Shown here: piece after piece, positions 1-8,624 of the stretch | Layout: each line of letters starts with the position of its first letter | Position numbering within the stretch: the first letter of the stretch is position 1 | Origin: Chryseobacterium gleum | GTDB lineage: Bacteria; Bacteroidota; Bacteroidia; Flavobacteriales_D; Crocinitomicaceae | Assembly (NCBI GenBank): GCA_945897565.1 | Contig: CAMDFN010000003.1 | Location: 1 to 48,507 of the forward strand | DNA: 48,507 nt | Direction: 5' to 3' | Program-made: the position numbers and the translations under genes | The notes under the pieces: generated by a model | Told to the model about the DNA's origin: nothing | The model's input: only the letters and a program-made list of their open reading frames with translations | Database searches by the model: none

Positions 1-137
1 AATTGCCCATTGACAAAAGTCAATTCGATAGAGGAAGAAAAAGTATGACCTTCAAAGACCGACCAACCACACTTGGAATGCAGGTTCTCCTTTGTTACGG
101 CGTACGGTTTATCAATATCTACTCATACTAGATCGGC
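1..137 (-). pseudogene. pyrC: Dihydroorotase C-terminal remnant, interrupted by TGA
   Basis: Read leftwards, the minus strand encodes ADLV, then an in-frame TGA (123-125), then VDIDKPYAV...CGWSVFEG...TFVNGQ, running off the left edge. This matches the C-terminal end of class I dihydroorotase (ADLVLVD..., CGWSPFEGTTF..., TFVNG), the pyrimidine-synthesis enzyme that closes carbamoyl-aspartate to dihydroorotate. The rest of the enzyme (about 380 residues) should lie to the right, but that DNA holds a terminator and an unrelated secreted protein gene. Neither the metal-binding core nor a start codon is present, so the piece cannot be a working enzyme. Identity is recalled from family motifs. The cause is open: deletion or recombination in the genome, or a chimeric assembly. 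Confidence 0.6.
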
Positions 138-141
138 AAAA

Positions 142-161
142 AAGCCATCCTCAGATGGCTT
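142..161 (-). terminator. Rho-independent terminator of the 407-residue secreted protein gene
   Basis: On the minus strand an 8-bp perfect stem (AAGCCATC/GATGGCTT) with a TGAG loop is followed by a run of six T. It lies 9 bases after the stop codon at 171-173. The arms are the same as in the sucC terminator at 15786-15809. Confidence 0.8.
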
Positions 162-170
162 AACAGAAAG

Positions 171-1394
171 CTACATTTTTATAAAAGGAAACGCTTGATC
201 TTTGAATTTAATCAGATACGTGCCTTTCGATAAATTTTCTATTGGGATGAGCCCAAATGAATTTGCTTGAGAACCGAATAAAATACTTTTTCCATTCATA
301 TCTTGAATTTCCCACGCGCCAATTGGCATGTCTGCTTTCATTTGAATTACAGTGTTTGTGGGATTCGGATAAATTTGAATCAATACCTTGTTGAACTCGC
401 TTAGGCCAATAGTGGAAACATCCCCAACAACCGTGTGCGAACAACCGTTGTCTGCAGTAACCGTTAAGGTGACAGGATAGGTGTCGGCTCCGGGGAAATC
501 ATGGGTGGGGTTCTCAAGATTAGAAGTATTTCCGTCTCCAAAATTCCATGCGTTTTGCGTGATGCTTCCAGAAGAGAAAGTAGAGGTGTTGGTAAAAATC
601 ACCTCGGTTTGGCTCGCTCCTGTAGCAGTGGTAAAACTAGCTATTGGGCCTTCGGTAATTTCAATTGGTAAGGTTTGGGAATAAACACATGCATCTTGGG
701 TAGTGATTTCAAGATTTACCGTGTAAGACCCTGCCGTCGCATATTGCGTAGCATCTGTTTGCAAATTTGAAGAGTTGCCATTGCCAAAATTCCAATTGTA
801 AGTGCTAATTGGTTTGCCCGCATAAAAAGAGTCGTAGCTAAAAGTGATGTCGTTATTGGTACAAGTTGGCAAAGGGCTTGTGACTTGAATTGGAGCAGGT
901 ACTGAGGCCGTAAATTTGTGACTGCTCACCATACCGTCAAACAAAGTAGTGATGTTTGAAAAATCTTGAGAGTTGATCAGGTTGCACGCTGCTGAAAGCT
1001 GAAAGGTAAGCTTCACAACCGGTACATTGATTGGGACATTAAAGTTTATGGAGGTACCTGAAGATGTGTTGCTCAGGTAAAAATTGGCTTGGTTAAAGTT
1101 ACTGAATGCATCTAGACCACTTACTAAAGAGGCGGTAGACACATACGTGAGTTCGCTGGTATTGAATTGAAACCAGAAATCGAAAGAGTTGATGGTGAGG
1201 TCTGTTGATTTTAAGATCACAGGAATGTCTATGAAACTGGCGCCCGCATTTGTGTAAAAATCTGCGTTGGCCAAATCAAAGACAATTGTATCATTGAGGG
1301 CTTTATTTGTGAGAGCTATATTTGGTTTAGTGACTTGTCCAAAAACATGGGCAATCATAAAAATAGCTACTGCAAGTGATAAAATATTTTTCAT
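171..1394 (-). CDS. Secreted PKD-domain protein with T9SS type A sorting domain
   Basis: 407 residues. Residues 1-19 form a signal peptide ending in HVFGQ. Residues about 40-155 look like a cohesin-type beta-sandwich (conserved SFDFWFQFN...LTYV pattern). Two PKD domains follow at about 180-247 and 250-328, each with the NWNFGNG/NAWNFGDG-type motif. A T9SS type A sorting domain starts near residue 337 (IQIYPNPT ... GTYLIKF). The protein should be exported by Sec, carried across the outer membrane by T9SS and anchored on or released from the surface. PKD domains usually bind proteins or glycans; no catalytic domain is visible. The gene is the last of the left surface cluster, 75 bases behind the 1217-residue protein gene, with a hairpin in between and a terminator after it. 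Confidence 0.85.
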   Translation of the reverse strand: MKNILSLAVAIFMIAHVFGQVTKPNIALTNKALNDTIVFDLANADFYTNAGASFIDIPVILKSTDLTINSFDFWFQFNTSELTYVSTASLVSGLDAFSNFNQANFYLSNTSSGTSINFNVPINVPVVKLTFQLSAACNLINSQDFSNITTLFDGMVSSHKFTASVPAPIQVTSPLPTCTNNDITFSYDSFYAGKPISTYNWNFGNGNSSNLQTDATQYATAGSYTVNLEITTQDACVYSQTLPIEITEGPIASFTTATGASQTEVIFTNTSTFSSGSITQNAWNFGDGNTSNLENPTHDFPGADTYPVTLTVTADNGCSHTVVGDVSTIGLSEFNKVLIQIYPNPTNTVIQMKADMPIGAWEIQDMNGKSILFGSQANSFGLIPIENLSKGTYLIKFKDQAFPFIKM

Positions 1395-1416
1395 CGTTTT
1401 GGTTTTTATTTACAAG

Positions 1417-1446
1417 AAAAGTCGCGTTCCGAAGAACGCGACTTTT
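1417..1446 (-). terminator. Strong hairpin terminator after the 1217-residue protein gene
   Basis: A perfect 9-bp G+C-rich stem (GTCGCGTTC/GAACGCGAC at 1421-1429 and 1434-1442) carries an extra-stable TTCG tetraloop on the minus strand and is flanked by A and T runs at 1417-1420 and 1443-1448. It lies between the stop at 1470 and the next start at 1394. Confidence 0.85.
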
Positions 1447-1469
1447 TTGTAAATGAGTTGATCAAATGA

Positions 1470-4400
1470 TTATTCAATAATCACCTTCTTCATAGAGCTG
1501 AAGTTGGCATTTTGTACTTGTACAAAATAAACACCAGCATTTACTTTAGAAAGGTTAACTGTCAATTTACCTGAAGCAGGAATTTGTCCTTGCTCAGCAA
1601 TCATTTTACCGTTCATGTCATAAACCGATACAGAAGCACCTTCTACAGACTCAACTGCGAATGTACCATTGTTCGGGTTAGGATATACTTGAACATTCAA
1701 AGATTGTTGTAAAGCTTCAATAGACTTCGCGAATTTCATATCTACTGGCTTGCCATTCAAGATAGCTAAGTCAGCAACGATGTCTTTCTCAGTCAATTTA
1801 CCATTTGCGGTAGAAACAACCAATTCAGCTACGTTAGCACCAGTTGCAAAGTCAGAGACATTGAAACCTGTAAAACGAAGTGTTTGGTCTTCTGTATTCA
1901 TGAATGAAGTTGCTTCAGCAGCTTGATCCAATTCTACCATTTCCATGTAGCTCATGTTGTTGTTGAAACGAACTGCAAAGTCAAGTGAGTTCACTACTTC
2001 AGTTGCTTCAAAAGAAACAGGGATACGGAAGTTGTTGCCTTCTTGTTTAGCAGCAGCTAAATCGAGAACAACTGCACCGTTAGACTTCAATACACCATCT
2101 GCAGTGTAAGTAGCATAACTCGCGTTTACGTCACCTAACATGATACCCATGTAGTTCTCAGCTTGGATTTCAGGACAAGTTGCGTAGTTCAATACGTTTG
2201 CATTGATGCTAAAAGGAACAACCGGAACGTTTGATTTAGAATATCCAGTACCGTTATTTAAAGGGAAGGTAGTAGAAATTTGGTAAGCAGCGTTGCTGGC
2301 TACAGTTGTTTGGTCAACAAAGATCCAGTCTTTAGACGGATGGCCGTTAGAAACACCCGCAGCTGAATAGTTCCAAGCCTGACGGAATTCACCGATAGAC
2401 AAAGTAGCACGTTGCTTGATTTGCGAGATATCACCAGCAGAAACAACACCATCAAGGTTAACGTCTAACGCGATGATCTGGTATACAGACGGCGTAAAGT
2501 TACCATTCAATAAGAGTGTTTTACCTAGTACGGCATCTGCACCATTTACCAACAGCTGTACTGAGTTGTTGTCAGAGATGTCACGAGAAATGCGTACTTG
2601 CTGACCATTTGTCAATACGTGTGTAAACGAACCAGTTGTGTTAGGCTGAACCGCTGTTGCAGAAACAAAAGCAACTGGCGTACCTGCAGCAAGCGCAGCC
2701 GTTGTAGCTATAGACAAGGTAACAGCTGTACCATTCACGCTTGAAACTGTTGCTGTTGCCGGAACACCGTTCGCTACAACTTTCATACCTGCCACAACAC
2801 CTGTAACAGTATTTGGAATGGTTAAGGCAGTAGAAGTTGCATTTGCTGTACCTGTAGTAGAGATGCTACCGTTTACATTTGTAATCAAGAATGCATTCGG
2901 GTTAGTAGAGTTGTATTTGATAGCTTGGTTATCAGACCAAAACAACAATGAAGCAGGGTAGTTTTGGTTTTTGAATGAATAAGCCTTACCAGCATTTGCC
3001 GTTTTTGTCAATACACCAGTAATGTAACTTTCCTGAATAGAAGTAATCGCTACAGCTGCAGAGTCAACACCTGCAAAAGCACCTGTTTTGATGAATTGTA
3101 CAGTAAAGATATTGGCATTTGAACCATTGAATTCAGCAGTTGAAGGAGCACTGCCATTGAAGTTCAAGGAAATTTGCATGGTGCCGTTGCTACCACTTGG
3201 TGTACCAATAGCAGTTGCGGTTTCAACGTGCGCAGGATTTGCGTAAAGCGCATTGGCAACATAAATATTTCCTGTTGGTGTCAGCTTAGACGCATCGTAT
3301 GTTAGAGCGATATCATAACCAATTACGTTGTCAACAGTGTAGTTAGTCGAAACAGCTACCGGCATTAAGTAAGTTGATTGGTCACAGGCTAAAGTTACGT
3401 TCTTTACCAGGTAAGGAAGTGCATTTGGATCTGCGATATCCAATGTTACAGCAGCAGAAGTTGTTGTAGCTTGGAAGTTATCGGTAGCAATTGCGGTAAA
3501 AGTTTTCACACCAGGGGTACTTGTCCAAGCATAAGACCAGTTATTTCCAGATGTGTTTGTACCAGCACCCACTAGAGTTCCGTTCACATAGAAATTTACA
3601 CCACTGATGCCATCAAAGTCTGTCGCAGATGCTGTAATTGTGATCACAGTAGGGGCAGAAATCAATTGGCTAGAAGTAGGGTTGGTAAGCGCAACCGTTG
3701 GGGGTGTATTGGCAACCACATTCATTGAAGCTGTTGCGAAAGCACCAACTAAACCAAGGTTATCTGTTGCTTTTGCTTGAACCGAATACGTTCCATTTAC
3801 GTTTGATGGAACAGCGTAAGTTTTAGAATAAGTACTGCCTGAAAGCGTACCGTTACCGATAGAAACAGAGTTAACGAAGAACTCAACAGATGCAACAGTA
3901 CCGTCTACATCGTTAGCAGAACAAGTAAAAGTAACGCTAGAACCTAAATAAGCAGTTGTTGGAGCAGTTAAGCTAGAAACTGTAGGCGCTTGGTTGGCTG
4001 CAACATTGAAATTTATCGCACTAGAGGTAGTAGAAGCACAGTCGTTATCGGTAGCTTTGGCAGTAATGGCATGTGAAGATGGATTGGCTGTAGCTGTATA
4101 ACCACTGTACGTATAAACACCATTGCTTGATGTAACTGCGCCGGATAAAAGCACACCGTTGTCATAAAACTGAACACCAGTTACTGTACCGTTATCTGAA
4201 GCTGTTGCTTGGAAAGACATACTTGTATTGGTGATGATACCTCCTCCACTTGGAATAGTTGGAGTAGAAGCCAATGTGACCACTGGAGGTGTGTTGGCCA
4301 CTAAAGTCAATGTAGAATTCGTGAGACCTCCACTTGGTGGATTAGAAGCATAATAGTTTTCAGCAGCTCCAGTAGAGATGTTCTGAATTTGAACGTTTAG

Positions 4401-5123
4401 GGCAAAGCTCAACTGACCTGTTGTGGTGAACTGACCAATCAAGACCATATTCGATGAAGTTGTGCCAATAATACCACCTAATGAAGCCAATGCACCATCA
4501 GTAATTGTGATAGCGCTACCACTCGTCTGATCTAAGACGGCTAAAGAGGAAAAACCGCCTAGCGCGTTTGGAACAGCATAAGTTAAGTTTGGAGACACAC
4601 CATTTGGCATGTAACCATCTTGTGCACCTGAGCCCTGAAGAGGAATAGATCCAAAACAACCACCTGGGTTGTTGGTCAACAAACTGTTTGTGTTGACAAT
4701 AGCACCATCTGTATCTTCTGACTTCAACACACCAGACTTTCCAGCAACAACACCACCTGTTGTAAACCAAGAGTCAAGCATCGTGGTTTTCTTTGCCATA
4801 TTCGTGGTTGAAATAGTACCTGGGTTGGTGGTCACACCATAACCTGGATCGTTGTAGAATGGCGCCGTACTGTTCACCGTCAATGAATTACCCGGTACTG
4901 CAAAAATCTGATTGAATTTATAACCTGCAGCCATGTCCACATAAACGCGGTAAGTAACTGAAGAAGAAGTAAGTGGAACTGAGGCGCCAGTTTCTTGGCC
5001 AGCAGCATCAGCAGCATTTGCTTGGTAGTATTTCTCAACTACAATGCCTTGTAAACCTTGCGAGAAAGCTGTCCCGGCAAAGAATAAGAAGCATAAGTTT
5101 GTGATTAAGCGTAGTGTTTTCAT
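1470..5123 (-). CDS. Large multidomain T9SS surface protein: VEKYY domain, three Ig-like, cohesin-like and dockerin-like modules
   Basis: 1217 residues. A signal peptide ends near residue 22 (GTAFSQ). Residues 23-275 are the VEKYY domain shared with three other proteins of this window (IVVEKYY, TYRVYVD, FYNDPGYG, KSEDTDG, GAQDGYMP, ITDGALASLGG). Three Ig-like domains follow at about 277-375, 378-471 and 472-565 (each TPP/QAP-V...TATD). Residues 570-700 look cohesin-like (IGYDIALTYDASKLT). Residues 755-825 carry the GVP module that is also repeated in the 883-residue frame. At 887-898 is a calcium loop of dockerin type (DVNLDGVVSAGD). Residues 1015-1130 form a second cohesin-like sandwich, and 1144-1217 are a T9SS type A sorting domain (VQVYPNPNNG ... 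GVYFVQV). No enzyme domain is visible. It may be an adhesin or scaffold (inference). The cohesin and dockerin assignments rest on pattern only. Confidence 0.85.
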   Translation of the reverse strand: MKTLRLITNLCFLFFAGTAFSQGLQGIVVEKYYQANAADAAGQETGASVPLTSSSVTYRVYVDMAAGYKFNQIFAVPGNSLTVNSTAPFYNDPGYGVTTNPGTISTTNMAKKTTMLDSWFTTGGVVAGKSGVLKSEDTDGAIVNTNSLLTNNPGGCFGSIPLQGSGAQDGYMPNGVSPNLTYAVPNALGGFSSLAVLDQTSGSAITITDGALASLGGIIGTTSSNMVLIGQFTTTGQLSFALNVQIQNISTGAAENYYASNPPSGGLTNSTLTLVANTPPVVTLASTPTIPSGGGIITNTSMSFQATASDNGTVTGVQFYDNGVLLSGAVTSSNGVYTYSGYTATANPSSHAITAKATDNDCASTTSSAINFNVAANQAPTVSSLTAPTTAYLGSSVTFTCSANDVDGTVASVEFFVNSVSIGNGTLSGSTYSKTYAVPSNVNGTYSVQAKATDNLGLVGAFATASMNVVANTPPTVALTNPTSSQLISAPTVITITASATDFDGISGVNFYVNGTLVGAGTNTSGNNWSYAWTSTPGVKTFTAIATDNFQATTTSAAVTLDIADPNALPYLVKNVTLACDQSTYLMPVAVSTNYTVDNVIGYDIALTYDASKLTPTGNIYVANALYANPAHVETATAIGTPSGSNGTMQISLNFNGSAPSTAEFNGSNANIFTVQFIKTGAFAGVDSAAVAITSIQESYITGVLTKTANAGKAYSFKNQNYPASLLFWSDNQAIKYNSTNPNAFLITNVNGSISTTGTANATSTALTIPNTVTGVVAGMKVVANGVPATATVSSVNGTAVTLSIATTAALAAGTPVAFVSATAVQPNTTGSFTHVLTNGQQVRISRDISDNNSVQLLVNGADAVLGKTLLLNGNFTPSVYQIIALDVNLDGVVSAGDISQIKQRATLSIGEFRQAWNYSAAGVSNGHPSKDWIFVDQTTVASNAAYQISTTFPLNNGTGYSKSNVPVVPFSINANVLNYATCPEIQAENYMGIMLGDVNASYATYTADGVLKSNGAVVLDLAAAKQEGNNFRIPVSFEATEVVNSLDFAVRFNNNMSYMEMVELDQAAEATSFMNTEDQTLRFTGFNVSDFATGANVAELVVSTANGKLTEKDIVADLAILNGKPVDMKFAKSIEALQQSLNVQVYPNPNNGTFAVESVEGASVSVYDMNGKMIAEQGQIPASGKLTVNLSKVNAGVYFVQVQNANFSSMKKVIIE
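2649..2861 (-). repeat. GVP module, single copy inside the 1217-residue protein
   Basis: Residues about 755-825 of the protein (VAGMKVVANGVPATATV...GTAVTLS...AAGTPVAF) match the pattern of the three tandem copies in the neighbouring beta-helix protein at 6492-7055. The copy sits between a cohesin-like and a dockerin-like segment and looks inserted. Confidence 0.55.
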
Positions 5124-5142
5124 AAGATTTTGTTTTTTAAAT

Positions 5143-5182
5143 AAGCGCCCACCGAAAAAGATGAAAAGAACAGTGGGCGCTT
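5143..5182 (-). terminator. Long-stem hairpin after the beta-helix protein gene
   Basis: A perfect 10-bp stem (AAGCGCCCAC/GTGGGCGCTT) encloses a 20-base loop. It lies between the stop at 5205 and the start of the next gene at 5123. The T run after it is weak (TTATTTAAA), so it may be a leaky terminator or an mRNA-protecting structure. Confidence 0.55.
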
Positions 5183-5204
5183 TGCCTTTATTTAGGACTT
5201 ATTA

Positions 5205-7817
5205 TTAATTACAGCTTGTTCCGAATGCAGGAGCAAAAATCAAGAAGTCAGCTGTGTTGGTAATACCGTCACCATTTAAGTCCGTAGGACAAACCGTAAC
5301 ACCTAATGTAGAACCAAGTACTTGTGAGTAAGACCAATCAGACAACCAGTTTGCATTTTGATTGTTTGGTTCAAAAGCACCACGGTAATTAGCTGGCTCA
5401 AAGAAACCTAATGCAAAAGGAGCCATTGGGCAACCTGAACCTAAAGCTGCTTGACCAACTGCTGGTACTGCATCATTTTTAGTAGTTACAGCATATGTGG
5501 TTGGGTCAAGTGCAAATGCAGAACTAAAACCTGTCATTGATGTTTCGAAAATATTTCCGTCTGTTCCCAATTGAGTTGTTATTTGTGCCAAAGTTGTTGC
5601 TGCAGTAGCACCTACACTTATAGGTGTCGTATTGCCGATAAAAGTGTTACATTTTACTTTTAAGCTCTGTGAACCATTACCTGACGTAGCTGAAATTGAT
5701 GAACCCGTAAGATAATTGTGTACTGTTTCACCCAATGGAGCATTTGCTGCATAATTAAGAAATGGAGTGGTTCCAACATTAAGACCTCTAGTACCTAAGG
5801 CAGCAACTGCATTTGTGGTAGTTGTCATGCGAACACCCTCTTTGAAACCTGCAAAGATTGAATTTCTAATTTCACCAGCTGCAAATTCTTTCAAACACAA
5901 ACCAATCATACCAGTGTTATCAGCAGTAGTAGTTGTTTTTGAATTCCCCATTACGGTAGCGTTGTAAATTTTAGGTGCAGAAATTGGTGTAGCGTAAGTT
6001 TTGCCGTCGTCACCATCACACTCAAAACCGTTGTCGTTATCTGCACTAACACCAGAAGCAAAGTCAGCTTTCATACCAAACAAGAACTGCGCACGGCCAG
6101 TCCAACCTAAGTCGTAGTCGAACATGTCGTCATTGCCAAACAATGTAGTACAATATTTTAAATCTACTGTTCCACCAAAAATTTCGATGTTGTCATCTGC
6201 ACAAGAAACAATCTCGATGTGCTCGATCTTAGTACCGCTTCCAACAGAAGCAAGTGTTAAACCGTTGATTTCAGAACCTACAAGAAGGTTAGCACCTGAG
6301 TGACGAATAGATACATAAGTCATGACGCCTGAGTTGTCTGCGTCATTGAAAGTTTGACCAGCTGAAGAGATTGAAGTACCCGCGAAATTCAAATAAACTG
6401 CCGGACTCGAATTAGGTACTAAGCCTACAGGTCCAACTGCGGATGTTAAAGAAGATACAGGATAGAGCGCAGTAACTCCTGGATTTGGATAGTCACCGCC
6501 AAAAGTTAAAGTACCAGAAACTAGAGCATTTGCGTTAACAGTGAGCGTAATAAAAGAAGAACCAACGCTTAGCACCTTTGCTCCAGATGGAATACCCGTG
6601 CCACTAACATCTACACCAGACATTAAATATGATGGAATAGAAGACAATTTGATTTTTGCTGATCCTGATGCATTTAATATGTCCGATGCAGTAAGGCTAG
6701 GTAATCCAAAAGTATAGTTGCCTGCAGCTGCAGCTGTAAGATTTGTAGATAAAGTAATCGCTGTACTTGAAATTGAACTAACAGTTGCTCCAGAAGGAAC
6801 GCCAGTACCAGATACAGTCATACCCACTAAAATAGAGGAGTTTGCTGATGTAAGATTTAATACAGCCTGTCCTGTTGCACTAGTTGCACTTGCACCTGTA
6901 ATAGGTGTGGCTAATGCAAATGCATAAGCGCCTGAAAGGTTTGCGCTAGCTTGTGCAGATAGGGTGTAAGAAGTTCCTGATGTGTAAGTCACTGTTGTAT
7001 TTGCAGGTATTCCTGTACCAGAAATTGTTGCGCCGTTATATAAGCTAGCTAACGCAGCGGCAGCGGCAGGAGCAACTAAAATAGTTGTTGTTTCGTGGTT
7101 TTGTGACGAACCAGTACCTGATGTAAAGGTGTACGTTCCAGTTGGAGATGTCCCCGAAGCATAACCTGTCGGGGTAGTACCTACGGCCACACCAAATTGG
7201 TCTTGTGGGTAAGAAGATGCAAAACCTTCCAACACACCTAAACCATCAGCAATCGCCATTTTTCCTCCTTGTCCAGGAACGAATGGGCCGTTACCGGTTA
7301 ATTTGAGGTTGTTTGTTGCGGTTCCGCATAAAAGAATACCACCCCATTTACCTTTGTTATTTACTTTATAAGTACCATCTAAAGGGTCAAGCGCTGCAGT
7401 AAAAACAATAGGGCAATCTTCAATACCTGCTGCATTTATTTTACCGCCTCTTTCGATGATAATTGCACGAGCAGCAGCAACATTGGTGCCAGCATCCGAA
7501 GCTTTGATTAACGTACCAGGTTCAATTGTTAATGTTGCATTCGGTCCAATATAAATTTTCTGATCAAGCGTCCAGATTTTGTCACATGTAAGTGTAACGT
7601 TACCAGATGTTAGCTCTGTTCCATAAGCAGATGAAGGAAGTACTGTCCAAGTAATTCCGGCACCGGTAACGGAAGTGATTGCAGCAGTTGTTGTTCTGGC
7701 AGCAACCGCAGGGCATCCACAAGCGGCGCCAAGGTTTTGTTGAGCAAACATGGTGTTGCTCATGGTGGCCAATCCAAGAATGGAGAAGAGGCCAACAAGT
7801 AAATTTCTTTTTTTCAT
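5205..7817 (-). CDS. Secreted right-handed beta-helix protein with tandem repeat insert and C-terminal dockerin-like loop
   Basis: I start at the ATG at 7815-7817 (MKKRNLLVGLFS), which begins a clear signal peptide ending MFAQ; the upstream frame adds 13 residues with no signal character. That gives 870 residues. The N-terminal part (IYIGPNATLTIEPGTLIKAS, ...WGGILLCG) and the part after the insert (MTYVSIRHSG, IEHIEI, DDNIEIFGGTVDLKY, DDMFDYDLGWTGRAQFLFG) match a beta-helix family common beside TonB-dependent receptors in Bacteroidota. Between them, about 220 residues rich in Gly, Thr, Ser and Ala form three repeats. The C-terminus (CPTDLNGDGITNTADF ... C) is a single calcium loop of dockerin type, and there is no T9SS sorting domain. 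How it is retained on the cell is therefore unclear. No enzyme site is recognised. Confidence 0.8.
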   Translation of the reverse strand: MKKRNLLVGLFSILGLATMSNTMFAQQNLGAACGCPAVAARTTTAAITSVTGAGITWTVLPSSAYGTELTSGNVTLTCDKIWTLDQKIYIGPNATLTIEPGTLIKASDAGTNVAAARAIIIERGGKINAAGIEDCPIVFTAALDPLDGTYKVNNKGKWGGILLCGTATNNLKLTGNGPFVPGQGGKMAIADGLGVLEGFASSYPQDQFGVAVGTTPTGYASGTSPTGTYTFTSGTGSSQNHETTTILVAPAAAAALASLYNGATISGTGIPANTTVTYTSGTSYTLSAQASANLSGAYAFALATPITGASATSATGQAVLNLTSANSSILVGMTVSGTGVPSGATVSSISSTAITLSTNLTAAAAGNYTFGLPSLTASDILNASGSAKIKLSSIPSYLMSGVDVSGTGIPSGAKVLSVGSSFITLTVNANALVSGTLTFGGDYPNPGVTALYPVSSLTSAVGPVGLVPNSSPAVYLNFAGTSISSAGQTFNDADNSGVMTYVSIRHSGANLLVGSEINGLTLASVGSGTKIEHIEIVSCADDNIEIFGGTVDLKYCTTLFGNDDMFDYDLGWTGRAQFLFGMKADFASGVSADNDNGFECDGDDGKTYATPISAPKIYNATVMGNSKTTTTADNTGMIGLCLKEFAAGEIRNSIFAGFKEGVRMTTTTNAVAALGTRGLNVGTTPFLNYAANAPLGETVHNYLTGSSISATSGNGSQSLKVKCNTFIGNTTPISVGATAATTLAQITTQLGTDGNIFETSMTGFSSAFALDPTTYAVTTKNDAVPAVGQAALGSGCPMAPFALGFFEPANYRGAFEPNNQNANWLSDWSYSQVLGSTLGVTVCPTDLNGDGITNTADFLIFAPAFGTSCN
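6492..7055 (-). repeat. Three tandem ~70-residue SGTG(I/V)P repeats within the beta-helix protein
   Basis: The motif SGTGIP/SGTGVP recurs at about 69-70 residue spacing, each time preceded by a short strand pattern and followed by xxTxV...ITLS...A...G.YTF. Approximate copies: 6903-7055, 6693-6845 and 6492-6656. Copies differ clearly at the DNA level, so this is not a recent duplication. Confidence 0.65.
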
Positions 7818-7860
7818 TTTAAAATGTTTTTTAGTTGGTGTAAAATTAGAGCACAAAAAA

Positions 7861-7883
7861 AAGCTGGCTGTGAAGCCAACTTT
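7861..7883 (-). terminator. Terminator of the six-gene surface operon
   Basis: On the minus strand a 7-bp stem (GTTGGCT/AGCCAGC, one G-U pair) with loop TCAC is followed by eight T (7855-7862). It lies about 80 bases after the stop of the outer-membrane barrel gene and 37 bases before the beta-helix gene starts. No good promoter is visible in the remaining gap. Confidence 0.75.
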
Positions 7884-7964
7884 AACTGTTTAAAAACTTT
7901 GTGCGCGTATTAAATTTTCTAAATATTAAGCCAATGTTAGTATCAACAATTCAAAAATGAGTTA

Positions 7965-8621
7965 TTAAAAATTGTAAAGCACTGCAGTTTGAAATGCGAG
8001 CTGATACGGGCGTTGTGGAACATTGCTTGCGCCGATTGAATTGAGCGTATAACTTAACATTACACTTGGCTTGATACTCCATTTGAGCGTGACCGGCAGC
8101 TGAGCTCCAAAATTTACATTTGAACTGAATTGCCAAGTCGTATTTGGTGTAAAAGCAGGCAACTGAATTTCATTCCAACCTACTTGAGGTATATATGCAA
8201 TAGCGCTGTTAACCAATTTAGAAGTCACGAATGTGAAGCCAAAAAATGGCTGCCACTTATCTGTAATAATATTATACTCAAGGCCAAGCGGTAAGGCAAC
8301 ATAATTCAATATGTGCTGATACGTTTTCATGCCAGGCAATGCGTTTTCTAAGAAATTATAGCCATAATTTTGAAAGCGAAGCCCACTGACAAAGGCAAGC
8401 TCTCTTGTCAGGCGACGCGTGTAAGACAAGCCAAACTCTTGGGCCATACCACCGGTTTGTAAACTGTCCATTATGCGATCAAATCCAGGGTTTTCAGCAG
8501 CTTTTTGGTAGCTCATTGCCGTATACCCTAAATGATAAAATACACCTATTTGATTACTTTCTTGAACTTGAGCATTTGCAAAAGTGCTACCGAAAAGAAA
8601 AAGGAAAAGTAGTTTTTTCAT
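7965..8621 (-). CDS. Small outer-membrane beta-barrel protein (porin/PorT-like)
   Basis: 218 residues. A signal peptide (MKKLLFLFLFGSTFANAQ) is followed by alternating hydrophobic strands and periplasmic turns, and the C-terminus ends in aromatic residues (AVLYNF) as expected for an outer-membrane barrel. The length fits an 8-strand barrel of the OmpW/PorT-like class of Bacteroidota. Motifs such as GLSYTRRLTRELAFVSGLRF and PLGLEYNI resemble these proteins. It is the last gene of the operon, 3 bases behind the FISUMP lipoprotein gene. Its role is unknown; a partner of the surface proteins is likely from the operon (inference). Confidence 0.75.
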   Translation of the reverse strand: MKKLLFLFLFGSTFANAQVQESNQIGVFYHLGYTAMSYQKAAENPGFDRIMDSLQTGGMAQEFGLSYTRRLTRELAFVSGLRFQNYGYNFLENALPGMKTYQHILNYVALPLGLEYNIITDKWQPFFGFTFVTSKLVNSAIAYIPQVGWNEIQLPAFTPNTTWQFSSNVNFGAQLPVTLKWSIKPSVMLSYTLNSIGASNVPQRPYQLAFQTAVLYNF

Positions 8622-8624
8622 AAT

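Noticed and set aside
1..137. UGA recoding (for example selenocysteine or a reassigned codon) to explain the in-frame TGA in the dihydroorotase fragment
   Set aside because: TGA serves as a normal stop elsewhere in the window (39272-39274 and 9326-9328), no selenocysteine element is visible, and the rest of the enzyme is missing anyway.
6492..7055. CRISPR or DNA tandem repeat in the beta-helix gene
   Set aside because: The periodicity is in protein sequence only (about 210 bases per unit), with strong DNA divergence and an unbroken reading frame.
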